Source: Prevotellaceae bacterium (lineage in GTDB: Bacteria > Bacteroidota > Bacteroidia > Bacteroidales > Bacteroidaceae). Taken from it: 40,831 nucleotides of DNA. The DNA lies in the NCBI GenBank assembly GCA_021204845.1, contig JAJPYT010000156.1, forward strand, positions 1-40,831, written 5' to 3'. Below the pieces are notes generated by a model. That model did not search any database. It saw only the letters and a list, made by a program, of their open reading frames with translations, and was not told the DNA's origin. Of the stretch, positions 7,105 through 16,238 are shown one piece after another. Within the stretch, counting starts at the first letter, position 1; every line of letters starts with the position of its first letter. Made by a program: the position numbers and the translations under genes.

Positions 7105-9516
7105 ATGAGGTTTCTATATCGATATCTGCCTTTCATGACCGCTCTGCTGCTATGGCTTGGCAGCACGGGCGCTCGCGCTCAGCAGGAAGAGAAGACAGAC
7201 ACTACGAGAGTGAAACTGCACGGAACGGTGGTAGACGAGAATCAGGAATCTATACCTTTCGTGATTATACGAATAGAAGGACAAGGAATAGTGAGCACGG
7301 CAGATCTGAACGGCAAATACAGCATTGAATTCGCCACGGCGGACAGCGTGGTGGTCCACTACCAGATGGCGGGCTACCAGAACCGCAAGCGTGTGTTGCG
7401 CAATCCGCAGGGCTCGCTGACGCTGAACATAGTGATGCCGGGAGCTGACCGCGAGATGGAAGAGGTGGTGGTGAACGAGACGCGGAGGCAGATGGGCACC
7501 ACAGAAACGCTGAATACCAAGGAACTGAAGCGGCTGCCAAGCACAACGGGAAACGCAGTGGAGGAACTGGTGGCGACGCAGGCGGGGGTCTCCAGCCACA
7601 ACGAGCTATCGAGCCAATATAACGTGAGAGGCGGCTCGTTCGACGAGAACTGCGTGTACATAAACGGAGTGGAGGTCTACCGCCCCATGCTCGTAAGCAG
7701 CGGACAGCAGGAGGGGCTGAGCGTGATAAACAGCGATATGGTGGAGAAGGTGGACTTCTCGGCAGGAGGCTTCGAAGCCAAGTACGGCGACAAGATGTCG
7801 AGCGTGCTGGACATAACCTACCGCAGACCGAAAGGATGGGAGGGCAGTCTGCAAGGCTCGCTGCTGGGAGCCAATGCATACGTGGGCTACGGAAACAGGA
7901 AATTCTCGTTCAGCAACGGGCTGCGCTACAAGACAAACCAATATATGTTGGGCAGCCTGGAGACGAAAGGGGAGTACTCGCCCTCGTTTCTCGACTATCA
8001 GGCTTATCTCTCTTATACCCCCACAGTTAACTGGACGCTGGACGTTATAGGCTATATCTCGAAAAACGTGTATAACTTCACTCCTACGGACAGAGAGACA
8101 AAATTCGGAACTATGGAGGACGTGAAGAGTTTCAAGGTGTATTTCGACGGGAAGGAGGCAGACCTCTTCCGCACTTACTTCGGCACCGCGAAACTCTCGC
8201 GCAAGTTGAACCAGCGCTCCGCCCTAAGCCTCGCTTTCAGCGTGTTCAGCACAAGGGAGAGGGAGACTTACGACATACAGGGTCAATATTGGCTTAACGA
8301 CACGGAGGACGACGAGCAACTGGGCGTGGGTACCTATATGCAGCACGCGCGAAATATACTGACCAGCAACACCAAATCGCTGAGGCTTGACTACAGCGCG
8401 CGACGGGGTGGGCACTCGGTGCTGGCTGGCTTGGCATGGAAAGGTGAGCACGTGGAGGAAAACTCGCGCGAATGGGAGAGCCGCGACTCCAGCGGCTACA
8501 GCATCCCGCACACACAAAACGACCTCATGCTCATATATAACCTGAAGAGTGTGAACGAGATAAGCTCAAACCACATGGAGATGTATGTGCAGGACACATG
8601 GCGGCACGAGTCGGAGGCGGGCATACTGAGCGTGAACTACGGCGCGAGGCTCTCTTATTGGAGCTGGAACGGAGAATGGCTGTTCAGCCCGCGTGTGAGC
8701 TTCGGCTATGTGCCCTCTGCAAACGACAATTTCACCTTCCGCCTCGCCACGGGCTTGTATTATCAGAGACCATATTATAAGGAATTGCGCGACACTACCA
8801 CCGTTGGCGGCAACACCAGCGTGGAGCTGAACAAGAACATAAAGTCGCAGCGCTCGTTCCAGGTGATTGCGGGTCTGGAGTATAAGTTCAAACTCTCGGA
8901 GCGTCCCTTCAAGTTCACCACCGAGGTCTACTACAAGGCACAGGGAAACATAAACCCTTACAACGTGGACAACGTGAAGATAGTGTACTATGGCGAGAAC
9001 GTGGCGAGCGGCTACGTGGCTGGCATAGACTTCAAACTCTATGGTGAGTTTGTGCCTGGCACGGACTCGTGGATAAGTTTCGGGCTGATGAAGGCTCAGA
9101 TGAAACTGAACGGGAAGAGCATACCGCAGCCCACAGACCAGCGCTACAATATAAACTTCTTCTTCAGCGACTATTTCCCTGGAACCACACGATGGAAGAT
9201 GAACCTGAAGGCTTCGTTCGCTGATGGACTGCCCTTCGGTCCCCCACATACCGGACTGGAAAAGAACGCTTTCCGTGCCCCTGCATACAAGCGTGTGGAC
9301 TTGGGAATGAACTACCGCGCCCTTGACAACGAAGACCGCCACCTGCGCCACAATGCGGTGAAGAACATCTGGCTTGGGGTGGACTGCTTCAACATCTTCG
9401 GCTTCAACAACGTGAGCGGATATTATTGGGTGACAGACGTGAGCGGGCACCAGTATGCCGTGCCTAACTACTTGACGGGCAGACAGCTGAATGGCAGAAT
9501 ACTCATTGAGTTTTAA
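7105..9516 (+). CDS. TonB-dependent outer-membrane receptor with carboxypeptidase-regulatory-like N-terminal domain
   Basis: 803 residues. A signal peptide (about residues 1-25, ending GARAQ) precedes a carboxypeptidase-D regulatory-like beta domain (about 36-115, starting VKLHGTVVDENQESIPFV), the plug (about 120-240, with TTGNAVEELVATQAGV and the YNVRGGSFDENCVYINGVEVY strand) and a 22-strand-type barrel that ends in a Phe (GRILIEF), as outer-membrane barrels do. Such receptors import siderophores, cobalamin, glycans or peptides with TonB-ExbBD energy. No SusD-like gene is adjacent, so it is not a standard SusC/D pair; the ligand is unknown. The lipoprotein just upstream could be an accessory. 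Confidence 0.92.
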   Translation: MRFLYRYLPFMTALLLWLGSTGARAQQEEKTDTTRVKLHGTVVDENQESIPFVIIRIEGQGIVSTADLNGKYSIEFATADSVVVHYQMAGYQNRKRVLRNPQGSLTLNIVMPGADREMEEVVVNETRRQMGTTETLNTKELKRLPSTTGNAVEELVATQAGVSSHNELSSQYNVRGGSFDENCVYINGVEVYRPMLVSSGQQEGLSVINSDMVEKVDFSAGGFEAKYGDKMSSVLDITYRRPKGWEGSLQGSLLGANAYVGYGNRKFSFSNGLRYKTNQYMLGSLETKGEYSPSFLDYQAYLSYTPTVNWTLDVIGYISKNVYNFTPTDRETKFGTMEDVKSFKVYFDGKEADLFRTYFGTAKLSRKLNQRSALSLAFSVFSTRERETYDIQGQYWLNDTEDDEQLGVGTYMQHARNILTSNTKSLRLDYSARRGGHSVLAGLAWKGEHVEENSREWESRDSSGYSIPHTQNDLMLIYNLKSVNEISSNHMEMYVQDTWRHESEAGILSVNYGARLSYWSWNGEWLFSPRVSFGYVPSANDNFTFRLATGLYYQRPYYKELRDTTTVGGNTSVELNKNIKSQRSFQVIAGLEYKFKLSERPFKFTTEVYYKAQGNINPYNVDNVKIVYYGENVASGYVAGIDFKLYGEFVPGTDSWISFGLMKAQMKLNGKSIPQPTDQRYNINFFFSDYFPGTTRWKMNLKASFADGLPFGPPHTGLEKNAFRAPAYKRVDLGMNYRALDNEDRHLRHNAVKNIWLGVDCFNIFGFNNVSGYYWVTDVSGHQYAVPNYLTGRQLNGRILIEF

Positions 9517-9568
9517 TACATAAACAAACAACAACTACAGTACTAACCTTTTAAAAACAACAAACAAA

Positions 9569-9973
9569 ATGAAAGTTTCAAGAATTGAGCATTTGCGCGT
9601 TGCAGTGCAGAAGATAGAGGATGCGCTGCCATTCTTCCAGGACGTGTTGGGCCTCGAGGTCTACAAGACGGAAGTGGTGGAAGACCAGAAAGTGAAGACT
9701 GCCTTCCTGAAGGTGGGCGAAGTGAAGATTGAGTTGCTGGAGCCGACGAGCCCCGACAGCACGGTACAGAAGTTCCTTGACAAGGGTGGACGTGGCGTTC
9801 ACCATGTGGCATTCAAGGTTGAGGATGGCGTGACAGAGGCTCTGGCAGTTTGCGATGCCAAGGGCGTGCGCCTGATTGACAAGGCAATACGTCAGGGAGC
9901 TGACGGCCTGCACATTGCTTTCCTGCACCCGAAGAGTACTTGCGGCATACTCACAGAGCTTTGTGAGGAATAA
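9569..9973 (+). CDS. mce: Methylmalonyl-CoA epimerase
   Basis: 134 residues with two paired VOC-fold modules. The N-terminus RIEHLRVAVQKIEDALPFFQDVLGL and the mid-protein VHHVAFKVED and IELLEP segments supply the His and Glu metal ligands of the family. The enzyme interconverts (R)- and (S)-methylmalonyl-CoA, linking succinyl-CoA to propionate in the succinate-propionate fermentation of Bacteroidales. The mutase and decarboxylase genes are not in this window. An inverted repeat at 10005-10039 follows as a probable terminator. Confidence 0.92.
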   Translation: MKVSRIEHLRVAVQKIEDALPFFQDVLGLEVYKTEVVEDQKVKTAFLKVGEVKIELLEPTSPDSTVQKFLDKGGRGVHHVAFKVEDGVTEALAVCDAKGVRLIDKAIRQGADGLHIAFLHPKSTCGILTELCEE

Positions 9974-10004
9974 GCGCTTGTAGAGAAAATAATCTGATAA
10001 GACG

Positions 10005-10039
10005 AGGTTCCGCAGCTGGCGTTTAGGGTTGCGGGACCT
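10005..10039 (+). terminator. Probable terminator after methylmalonyl-CoA epimerase
   Basis: Arms AGGTTCCGCA (10005-10014) and TGCGGGACCT (10030-10039) pair over 10 bp with one G-U, followed by TGTTGTTTT on the plus strand. The right arm lies inside the 3' end of the convergent panD gene. Confidence 0.6.
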
Positions 10040-10373
10040 TGTTGTTTTCGGGAAATACGACTTTAGGCTTGAACGTCTTTGCCTCCTCGAAATCCATCTG
10101 GGCGTATGAGAGGATGATGCACACGTCGCCCACCTGCACCCTTCGGGCAGCCGCTCCGTTAAGGCAAACACAGCCCGAACCGCGCTCCCCCTTGATAATG
10201 TATGTCTCGAAGCGTTCGCCGTTGTTGTTGTCGAGCACATGCACTTTCTCGCCCGCAATCATGCCCGCGGCATCCATCAGGTCCTCATCTATGGTGATGC
10301 TGCCCATGTAGTTGAGGTTAGCCTCGGTGACTGTGACGCAATGCAATTTGGATTTCAGAACTTCTATTGTCAT
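10023..10373 (-). CDS. panD: Aspartate 1-decarboxylase (pyruvoyl enzyme)
   Basis: 116 residues from the ATG at 10373-10371; the in-frame ATG 10 codons upstream would add residues that do not fit the family. The N-terminus [20 protein letters not shown] aligns with PanD. The self-cleavage site Gly24-Ser25 (YMGS) is in the canonical place, so Ser25 should become the pyruvoyl cofactor after maturation. Lys9, Tyr22 and Thr57-type residues are consistent with a working enzyme. It makes beta-alanine from aspartate for pantothenate. It starts 7 bp after panC, which makes the partner half of the pathway. Confidence 0.95.
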   Translation of the reverse strand: MTIEVLKSKLHCVTVTEANLNYMGSITIDEDLMDAAGMIAGEKVHVLDNNNGERFETYIIKGERGSGCVCLNGAAARRVQVGDVCIILSYAQMDFEEAKTFKPKVVFPENNKVPQP

Positions 10374-10380
10374 GGAGATT

Positions 10381-11232
10381 CTACTTGTATCTGATATGGT
10401 CAATAAGACGTACAGGCAAATGCCCGCAGAAAACGGTGATGCAGCCCACTACGTCGTCGCTCTCAGCCCAGTCGCTCACTTCGCCCAAGGTCTTTCCGTC
10501 CACAATGCTGAAGTATTGCACGTCCAGTCCGTCTACGGCGTTTATTGCCTTGACAACGAAATCTCGCACCTGGCTCACGGAGCTGGAGGCAGCCAGTTTA
10601 CGGCTCTCGGAGAGAGCCTTGTAGATGTTGGCGGCAATTTTCTTCTCCTCCGGGCTCAGCAGGGCGTTGCGGCTGCTCAGCGCCAAACCGTCCGTCTCGC
10701 GCACCACAGGGCAAGGCACAATCTGCAAGGGCAAGGCGAGAGCGTCAACCATGCGCCGCACAACAGCTATCTGCTGGAAGTCCTTTTCTCCGAAATACGC
10801 CCTGTCTGGCTTCACGATGGTGAACAGCTTGCTCACTATTTGGCAGACCCCGTTGAAGTGCCCGGGGCGGTATGCGCCTTCCATCACGCTGTCTGTAGGC
10901 GGGTAGCTGAACTTGCGGGTGTCGGGTTGGGGATACATCTCCTGCACTGACGGGGCGAAGGCTATGATTTCTCCACCTAACGTGTCCAGCAGCTGGCAAT
11001 CTGCCTCTAAGTCGGAAGGATATCTTTCCAAGTCTTTCTTGTTGTTGAACTGCGTAGGATTCAGAAATATGCTTACCACTGTGACGTCATTCTCCCGCAT
11101 GCTACGTTCCACAAGCGAGAGATGTCCCTTGTGCAAGGCTCCCATTGTGGGCACAAGCCCCGCAGTGCCGCCTGACTTTCTGTGTCCGTCCAGCAGGGCT
11201 TGCAATTCTTCTACGGTATGAACCAATACCAT
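10381..11232 (-). CDS. panC: Pantothenate synthetase
   Basis: 283 residues from the ATG at 11232, exactly the length of the E. coli enzyme; an earlier in-frame ATG would add 23 unrelated residues. The nucleotidylyltransferase HIGH-like motif is HKGH at residues 34-37 ([10 protein letters not shown]). Further signatures are FFGEKDFQQ-like ([13 protein letters not shown]) and [16 protein letters not shown]. It condenses pantoate with beta-alanine using ATP. panD follows 7 bp downstream, so both steps leading to pantothenate are made together. The gene is divergent from the starch-synthase-like gene; no full consensus -7 box was found for panC. Confidence 0.96.
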   Translation of the reverse strand: MVLVHTVEELQALLDGHRKSGGTAGLVPTMGALHKGHLSLVERSMRENDVTVVSIFLNPTQFNNKKDLERYPSDLEADCQLLDTLGGEIIAFAPSVQEMYPQPDTRKFSYPPTDSVMEGAYRPGHFNGVCQIVSKLFTIVKPDRAYFGEKDFQQIAVVRRMVDALALPLQIVPCPVVRETDGLALSSRNALLSPEEKKIAANIYKALSESRKLAASSSVSQVRDFVVKAINAVDGLDVQYFSIVDGKTLGEVSDWAESDDVVGCITVFCGHLPVRLIDHIRYK

Positions 11233-11373
11233 TCTCTCTTTTCTTATTGAAAAACGTCGCAAAATAACATAAAATACTCGAAACAGCGAAGGATTTAGCA
11301 TGAATAATTCAGAAAAAGGACAAAAAGAAAGAGTTATGCGAAGCTTGATAACTCAATATTCATCTTTTTTTTG

Positions 11374-11381
11374 TATCTTTG
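11374..11381 (+). promoter_or_regulatory. -7 box of the starch-synthase-like gene (TATCTTTG)
   Basis: TATCTTTG followed by C, preceded by a run of T, 32 bp before the ATG at 11414. No TTG occurs 19-21 bp upstream. The panC start lies 142 bp to the left on the other strand, so this is a divergent intergenic region. Confidence 0.65.
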
Positions 11382-11413
11382 CATGCGAGGACCCTTTTAT
11401 ATGTGCAATTGCG

Positions 11414-12241
11414 ATGAAGGCTAACAGAATATTGTTCGTCACACAGGAGATTAACCCCTATGTGCCAGAGTCTCCGCTTACCCGCTTGGGCAGGGAAGTG
11501 CCGCTGAAAAGCATAGAGGCGGGCAGGGAAATCAGGGCCTTCATGCCAAAATGGGGCAATATCAACGAGCGGCGCAACCAGTTGCACGAGGTGATACGCC
11601 TCTCCGGCCTTAACCTCACCATAGACAAGGTGGATCATCCGCTAATCATAAAAGTGGCGAGCCTGGCGGGATACCGCATGCAGATTTATTTTATAGACAG
11701 CGAGGACTTCTTCTCCAGACGCCTTCACGAGCGTGATGCCGAGGGGGTGGAATATCGTGACAACTTCGAGCGTGCCGTCTTCTATGCGCGTAGTGTGCTG
11801 GAGACGGTGAAAAAGTTGCGCTGGTCCCCTGATATCATTCATTGTCAGGGCTGGATTTCGTGCCTCGTGCCAGTCTATCTGAGAACGGCGTTTGCCGACG
11901 ATATGGTATTGCAGAACAGCCGTGTCGTCTATAGCCAAAGTGACAACCTGCTCACCTTGGGCACTGGACCTCGTGCCGCCAACCTGCTGGAATACCGTTC
12001 CACTGGCGCCGAGGCGATAAGTGAGTTCGGAAACGAGCTCACGCCACGGCAGATGGATATGCTTGCCATAAAATATTCCGATGGTGTCAGCTTCAATTCT
12101 TCCACGGAGCCAGAGGAGCTCGTGCAGTATGCCCGTAGCAAGGGCAAATCCATAATGAAGAAAGGCGCTGACGCCCTTCCATCTGATTATGTTGAATTCT
12201 TTGATTACGTTTGGGGAAAGGACAGGAGTGAGGCAAACTGA
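11414..12241 (+). CDS. Starch/glycogen-synthase N-terminal domain protein without C-terminal domain
   Basis: 275 residues from the ATG at 11414, which sits just after a -7 box; earlier in-frame codons lie upstream of that promoter. The beginning MKANRILFVTQEINPYVPESP and the middle (KLRWSPDIIHCQGWISCLVPVYL, resembling the PDIVHxHDW block) match the GT5 starch-synthase catalytic N-domain. Glycogen synthases are normally near 480 residues and carry KxGGL near the N-terminus for ADP-glucose; here the corresponding place reads PLTRLGREVP, and the GT1-like C-terminal half is absent. It is unlikely to make glycogen. Genes of this form are commonly annotated as glycogen synthase in Bacteroidales beside panC and DUF4270; the real role is unknown. 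Confidence 0.85.
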   Translation: MKANRILFVTQEINPYVPESPLTRLGREVPLKSIEAGREIRAFMPKWGNINERRNQLHEVIRLSGLNLTIDKVDHPLIIKVASLAGYRMQIYFIDSEDFFSRRLHERDAEGVEYRDNFERAVFYARSVLETVKKLRWSPDIIHCQGWISCLVPVYLRTAFADDMVLQNSRVVYSQSDNLLTLGTGPRAANLLEYRSTGAEAISEFGNELTPRQMDMLAIKYSDGVSFNSSTEPEELVQYARSKGKSIMKKGADALPSDYVEFFDYVWGKDRSEAN

Positions 12242-12272
12242 CTTTTCTCATATCCAGAGGGTTAAGCACCTC

Positions 12273-13697
12273 ATGCGTTTGTATTGTTGGGGCTCAGTGC
12301 TGGTTTGCCTCCTTGCCTCTTGCGACGATAACACAGCATCTCTTGGCATCTACCCTATGACGGACGGGATTACGAACTCAACCGCCATCTATCAGCTCAC
12401 GACACGGTCGTTGCTTATGGACTCCGTTGTGGCGGGCAGCACTATAAGCTCGCTCGGTCTCATTACCGACCCTGAGACTGGCGCGGAGGTAAAAGCCGAT
12501 TTCGCCGCGCAGTTTTATACGTTCGAGAACTATGAGTTCCCTGCCCGTGACCTGATGATTGGCACAGTAGACGGCGAGGATCAGCGCGGGGTGGTGCAGT
12601 GCGACTCCGTGGAGCTACGCTTCTACTTCGACGATTATTATGGCGACGCTGATAATCCCATGAAGATGGAAGTATACGAACTGGACTCCTTGAACGTGCT
12701 AAGCGAGGATTCCACTTATTTCACCGACATGGACCTCTCCGCTTTTGTGCCCGAGGGCGCCGAGCCGCTCTGTTCAAGAGTGTTTGCCCCGATGGATTAT
12801 AATCTGGATGAGACCACCCTTACCAGCAGCACCCACAGCCACAACGTCCGCGTGGTGCTTGACAAGGAGCTAGGACAGCGCATAATGGACAAATATTACG
12901 AGGACCCCACTAACTTTCAGGATTCCTACCACTTTATACGCAACGTGTTCCCAGGAGTTTACGTCACGACCACGGGTGGAAAGGGCACGATGCTTTACGT
13001 TTATGTGGGCACTTGCAATGTGTATTTCCGCTATGGAGATGCCGATGAGCCAGACAGCCTTTATGTCGGAATGGCACGTTTCTCTGCAACTCCCGAGGTT
13101 ATTCAGACGACTCACTTCTCCAATGGTGATATGTCCGCTCTCGTTGAGGACTCCACCTGCACTTATCTGAAAACGCCTGCTGGTATATGTACCGAGATGA
13201 CTTTGCCCATTGACGAGGTCTTTAGCGGTCAGCACGCCACAGACAGCGTGAGCATGGCATCAGTCACCATCACTCGCTACAACAAGGAACAGACAAATTA
13301 CCAGCTTGGAACGCCAAGTGAATTGCTCATGGTGCGCAAGAAAGACTACTATTCCTTCTTCCGCGACGGGCAGGTTTCAGACAACCGCACAAGCTATACC
13401 ACCTCTTTCAGCAACACTTATAACACTTACACTTTTGACAATATTTGCCGTCTACTGGCATATTGCAAGCACGAGAAGATGACCGAGGCGCAGAACGCTG
13501 GTATAAGCGAGGAAGAGTGGGCGGAGCAGAATCCTGACTGGAACAAGGTCTTGCTAATTCCCGTGACCACGAGCAGCAACACCAGCGGCTCGGAAGTAAG
13601 CGTAACTCACGACATGAGTCTGAACAGCATTCGTCTCGTTGGCGGCACCACGAAGATAGAAATGCAGGTCATTTACAGCAAATTCTATCAGGAGTAG
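12273..13697 (+). CDS. DUF4270 lipoprotein
   Basis: 474 residues from the ATG at 12273, 31 bp after the starch-synthase-like gene. This start places a good lipoprotein signal at the N-terminus: MRLYCWGSVLVCLLASC with Cys17 and CDD after it; the longer in-frame reading would bury the signal inside the preceding gene. The rest is a secreted beta-rich protein with features typical of DUF4270 (GIYPMTDGITNSTAIYQ, VELRFYFDDYYGDADNP, and a C-terminal NSIRLVGGTTKIEMQVIYSKFYQE). The function is not known. It is convergent with tamL, with only 8 bp between stops. Confidence 0.88.
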   Translation: MRLYCWGSVLVCLLASCDDNTASLGIYPMTDGITNSTAIYQLTTRSLLMDSVVAGSTISSLGLITDPETGAEVKADFAAQFYTFENYEFPARDLMIGTVDGEDQRGVVQCDSVELRFYFDDYYGDADNPMKMEVYELDSLNVLSEDSTYFTDMDLSAFVPEGAEPLCSRVFAPMDYNLDETTLTSSTHSHNVRVVLDKELGQRIMDKYYEDPTNFQDSYHFIRNVFPGVYVTTTGGKGTMLYVYVGTCNVYFRYGDADEPDSLYVGMARFSATPEVIQTTHFSNGDMSALVEDSTCTYLKTPAGICTEMTLPIDEVFSGQHATDSVSMASVTITRYNKEQTNYQLGTPSELLMVRKKDYYSFFRDGQVSDNRTSYTTSFSNTYNTYTFDNICRLLAYCKHEKMTEAQNAGISEEEWAEQNPDWNKVLLIPVTTSSNTSGSEVSVTHDMSLNSIRLVGGTTKIEMQVIYSKFYQE

Positions 13698-13705
13698 CCT
13701 TATAT

Positions 13706-15946
13706 TCAGAAAGGCAGACCCACCGCGAAATGGAGGGAGAAGTCTCTGCCGAATTTGGGATGTATGATGGGGTAGTGGTGTCTTGCGTCGCTGTAGGCGG
13801 GGTTTATGGCTTTCATGCCTCCGTCGAGACGCAGAATGAAGTAATTAAAGTTAAGCCTTAGACCAAGTCCGTAGGAGACGGCTATCTGTTTCCAGAAAGT
13901 GTCGAAACGGAACTGTCCGCCTGGTTGTTCCTCGTAATTGCATATCGTCCAGATGTTGCCAGCGTCTATAAATGCCGCCCCGTCCACAAGCCATAAGAGG
14001 TGGCTGCGGTACTCCACGTTCATGTCGAGTTTTATGTCTCCCGTCTGGTTTATGAAGTCTATCTGCCCGTTCTCCCCGCGGAACGAGCCTGGGCCAAGCT
14101 CTCTCACCGACCAGCCCCTCACGCTGTTGGCTCCTCCGCTGAAATAGCGCTTCTCGTATGGCAGCACGTCAGCGTTGCCGTAGGGATAGGCAATTCCAAG
14201 ACCAAAATGCAAAGCCAGCGAGTTGTCGGCAGTGAAACGGAAGCTTTTGGCAAAATCGAAGTCGCCCTTCACGTATTCGGCGTATGCGATGTTGAACAAT
14301 GTGTAGTGTCCGTCGCTGTTTTTTGCCGTGCCAAAGAGCGATGTCATACCGTAGAGAAAGTTGCCCGCTGTCTCTATGTTCAGGCGGATATTCCATGCGT
14401 TCGTGCCATAGTTTCCGGTGGAAGCGGAGATAGGCTGGCTGCTGTAGTTGAGCGTGTAGCCCCATTTCATTATGAAGAGGTCCTCGTAGTTGTAGCGCAG
14501 AATCGCGTTGCGGGAGGAGGCGTTTTCCAGATACTCTTCCCTGAAAGTAGAGGAAATCCAGGGCATGAACACGTAGTTTAGGTCTATCAAGTCTATGCGG
14601 TGCTGGCGGCGTCGGTTGTCGGTTGACCAACGGTAGCGCCACACTCCCGTGACCACTCGGCGGTGAAACTCGGGGCGGTCCTGACTGTCGTACATCAGAG
14701 ATATCTCGCTCGTGGAGACTGCCCTTTTGCGGAAATCGCTGCTGACCATCGGAATCATCAGGTCGGGAAAGACGAGCGAGGCCTCTACGCTGTATTCAAT
14801 ATAGTTCTGCGCGTCGTAGCCGTCCAATCCCTTTATTGCCTCGTATGCGCCCCTTACTTTCAGATTAAGCAGCTCGGAGCCTTTCATCAGATTTCTGTTC
14901 TGATACGAGAGACTTACGGCGGCTCCGAGGTCACCGCTACTGTTGGTACCCTCCAGCTCCGCATTGAAAGTGTTCGGCTTGCTCGTCACTACGGTTATCG
15001 TGGCATCGAGGGCTGTGCTGTCTTCCTCGTTCACGTTCATCTGGATATTGGAGCTCAACACCGCCCCCATCGTGGCAAGGTTGGCGTACGTGTCTTGCAC
15101 CCGCCGCTCGCTGTATAGGTCGCCGGGGATTATCAGGCTCTTGCCTTTCAGCACATTGTCTCGTATTGGTCGCCGTTTAAGCAGGGAATCGGTCTGGAAA
15201 TCCACAGATTTTATGTGGTATTGCAGGTGTGGGCTGCGCTCTGTCTGCCCCGTTGTGTAGAAATTCTCAACTGTCATCTTCAGCCAGACATTCTTGTTCC
15301 CTCCAGTGGTGTCAGCCTCATAGTGAATGAATCCCTTGTTGAACTGGTAATAACCGTTGTTTCTCAGCAACTTGTCTATGCGGGTCAGTTCCTGCTCCAG
15401 TTCGTTCACGTCGAATGGCATGCCCGTGTAAAGTCTGGAGTCTGCGCGCGTGCTGTCAGCAATGTGGCGTATGGTGCTGTCTTGTATGTCTTCCTCTATC
15501 TCCGACACATAGTAGCGCTCTCCGGCATGTATGTCATACACGGCTTTCAGCTTGAATTTGCGCTTCTGCTCCTCCAGCCTCACGCAGGCCTGCAAGTATC
15601 CCATGTTTCTCGCCGCGTTTTCCATCGAGGCGCGCGCTTTCTCCGCTTTCAGAGAGTCGTATATCACGGGCTTCTGTCCTATTCTGTGCATGAAGCGGTT
15701 GTACCTTTTCGTCGTGTCCGTTCCGCTTATTGCGTAAGGCGACATGGGCACCTTTAGCACGTTGAACCACTTGGTGTTCGGGTGTTGCTGTATGTAAGCC
15801 GAGAATTGCCCTGCCGAGAGTTCCTTACTGTCGGTGCGCACAGCCACCTTGTCGAGCAGATATTCATCGTCTCCCACAAAGCGTGAGACATTACATGATA
15901 TCAACAAGACCGATGTCAATATCATGAAAACCACTTGTTTCGTCAC
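13706..15946 (-). CDS. tamL: TamA/BamA-like outer-membrane lipoprotein (TamL type)
   Basis: A lipoprotein version of the BamA/TamA family. After an LLISC lipobox come POTRA-like modules (about residues 20-350, with VLKGKSLIIPGDLYSERRVQDTYANLATMG typical of a POTRA) and a C-terminal 16-strand barrel (about 350-746) ending in FAVGLPF with a terminal Phe; RYFSGGANSVRGW is the conserved barrel (V/I)RG(F/Y) region. Such proteins help insert or export outer-membrane proteins with a TamB partner, which is not in the window. Start: an ATG at 15970 overlaps the -7 box at 15968-15975 and cannot be used from that promoter, so I chose GTG at 15946, which gives MTKQVVFMILTSVLLISC; ATG at 15925 is the alternative but leaves a leader without Lys or Arg. 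Confidence 0.85.
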   Translation of the reverse strand: MTKQVVFMILTSVLLISCNVSRFVGDDEYLLDKVAVRTDSKELSAGQFSAYIQQHPNTKWFNVLKVPMSPYAISGTDTTKRYNRFMHRIGQKPVIYDSLKAEKARASMENAARNMGYLQACVRLEEQKRKFKLKAVYDIHAGERYYVSEIEEDIQDSTIRHIADSTRADSRLYTGMPFDVNELEQELTRIDKLLRNNGYYQFNKGFIHYEADTTGGNKNVWLKMTVENFYTTGQTERSPHLQYHIKSVDFQTDSLLKRRPIRDNVLKGKSLIIPGDLYSERRVQDTYANLATMGAVLSSNIQMNVNEEDSTALDATITVVTSKPNTFNAELEGTNSSGDLGAAVSLSYQNRNLMKGSELLNLKVRGAYEAIKGLDGYDAQNYIEYSVEASLVFPDLMIPMVSSDFRKRAVSTSEISLMYDSQDRPEFHRRVVTGVWRYRWSTDNRRRQHRIDLIDLNYVFMPWISSTFREEYLENASSRNAILRYNYEDLFIMKWGYTLNYSSQPISASTGNYGTNAWNIRLNIETAGNFLYGMTSLFGTAKNSDGHYTLFNIAYAEYVKGDFDFAKSFRFTADNSLALHFGLGIAYPYGNADVLPYEKRYFSGGANSVRGWSVRELGPGSFRGENGQIDFINQTGDIKLDMNVEYRSHLLWLVDGAAFIDAGNIWTICNYEEQPGGQFRFDTFWKQIAVSYGLGLRLNFNYFILRLDGGMKAINPAYSDARHHYPIIHPKFGRDFSLHFAVGLPF

Positions 15947-15967
15947 GCCTGTCAGGTTCACGGTGTG

Positions 15968-15975
15968 CAAATATA
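15968..15975 (-). promoter_or_regulatory. -7 box of tamL (TATATTTG, minus strand)
   Basis: The plus strand shows CAAATATA, so the minus strand reads TATATTTG followed by C. Transcription would begin near 15960, which rules out the ATG at 15970 as the translational start. No TTG at the expected -33 distance. Confidence 0.65.
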
Positions 15976-16238
15976 AGGCTTTTTCGCGTTATTTGAAAAC
16001 TCGCGCGGCGGTTTATATCCATTTGCCACATCATGAGTACCTTATGATAGTCTGGCATATCAGCCAGAGGACGTGGGTGTGTCAAAAAGGAGCACCTCTG
16101 GCGCTCGTACTGCTTGCGAACGGCAAAGCCCTCATCGAAGATAAACTCTATGTATCTCGTTTTGATACATCCTCTTGCGAAAAGTGGAGTGGTTAGCTTC
16201 GTTGAGGGCTTCACCGTTCACCATTTTTCTTATATGGC
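15976..16238. other. Intergenic region between tamL and the low-complexity secreted protein
   Basis: About 260 bp without a gene. It holds GGGTGTGTCAAAA at 16075-16087, the same 13-mer as the two copies near 40602 and 40637, followed by GGAGCACCTCTGGCGCTC (16090-16107), similar to the reverse complement of 40672-40689. It also has a small inverted repeat, ATGTATC (16150-16156) and GATACAT (16164-16170). No terminator is certain. Confidence 0.6.

Noticed and set aside
8566-9534. A 322-residue open reading on the minus strand inside the TonB receptor
   Set aside because: Long stop-free antisense runs are common opposite GC-rich reading frames; the composition (His, Val and Ala rich) and lack of motifs mark it as a shadow.
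10312-10950. A 212-residue plus-strand reading opposite panC and panD
   Set aside because: It spans two real minus-strand genes and has no domain or start signal of its own.
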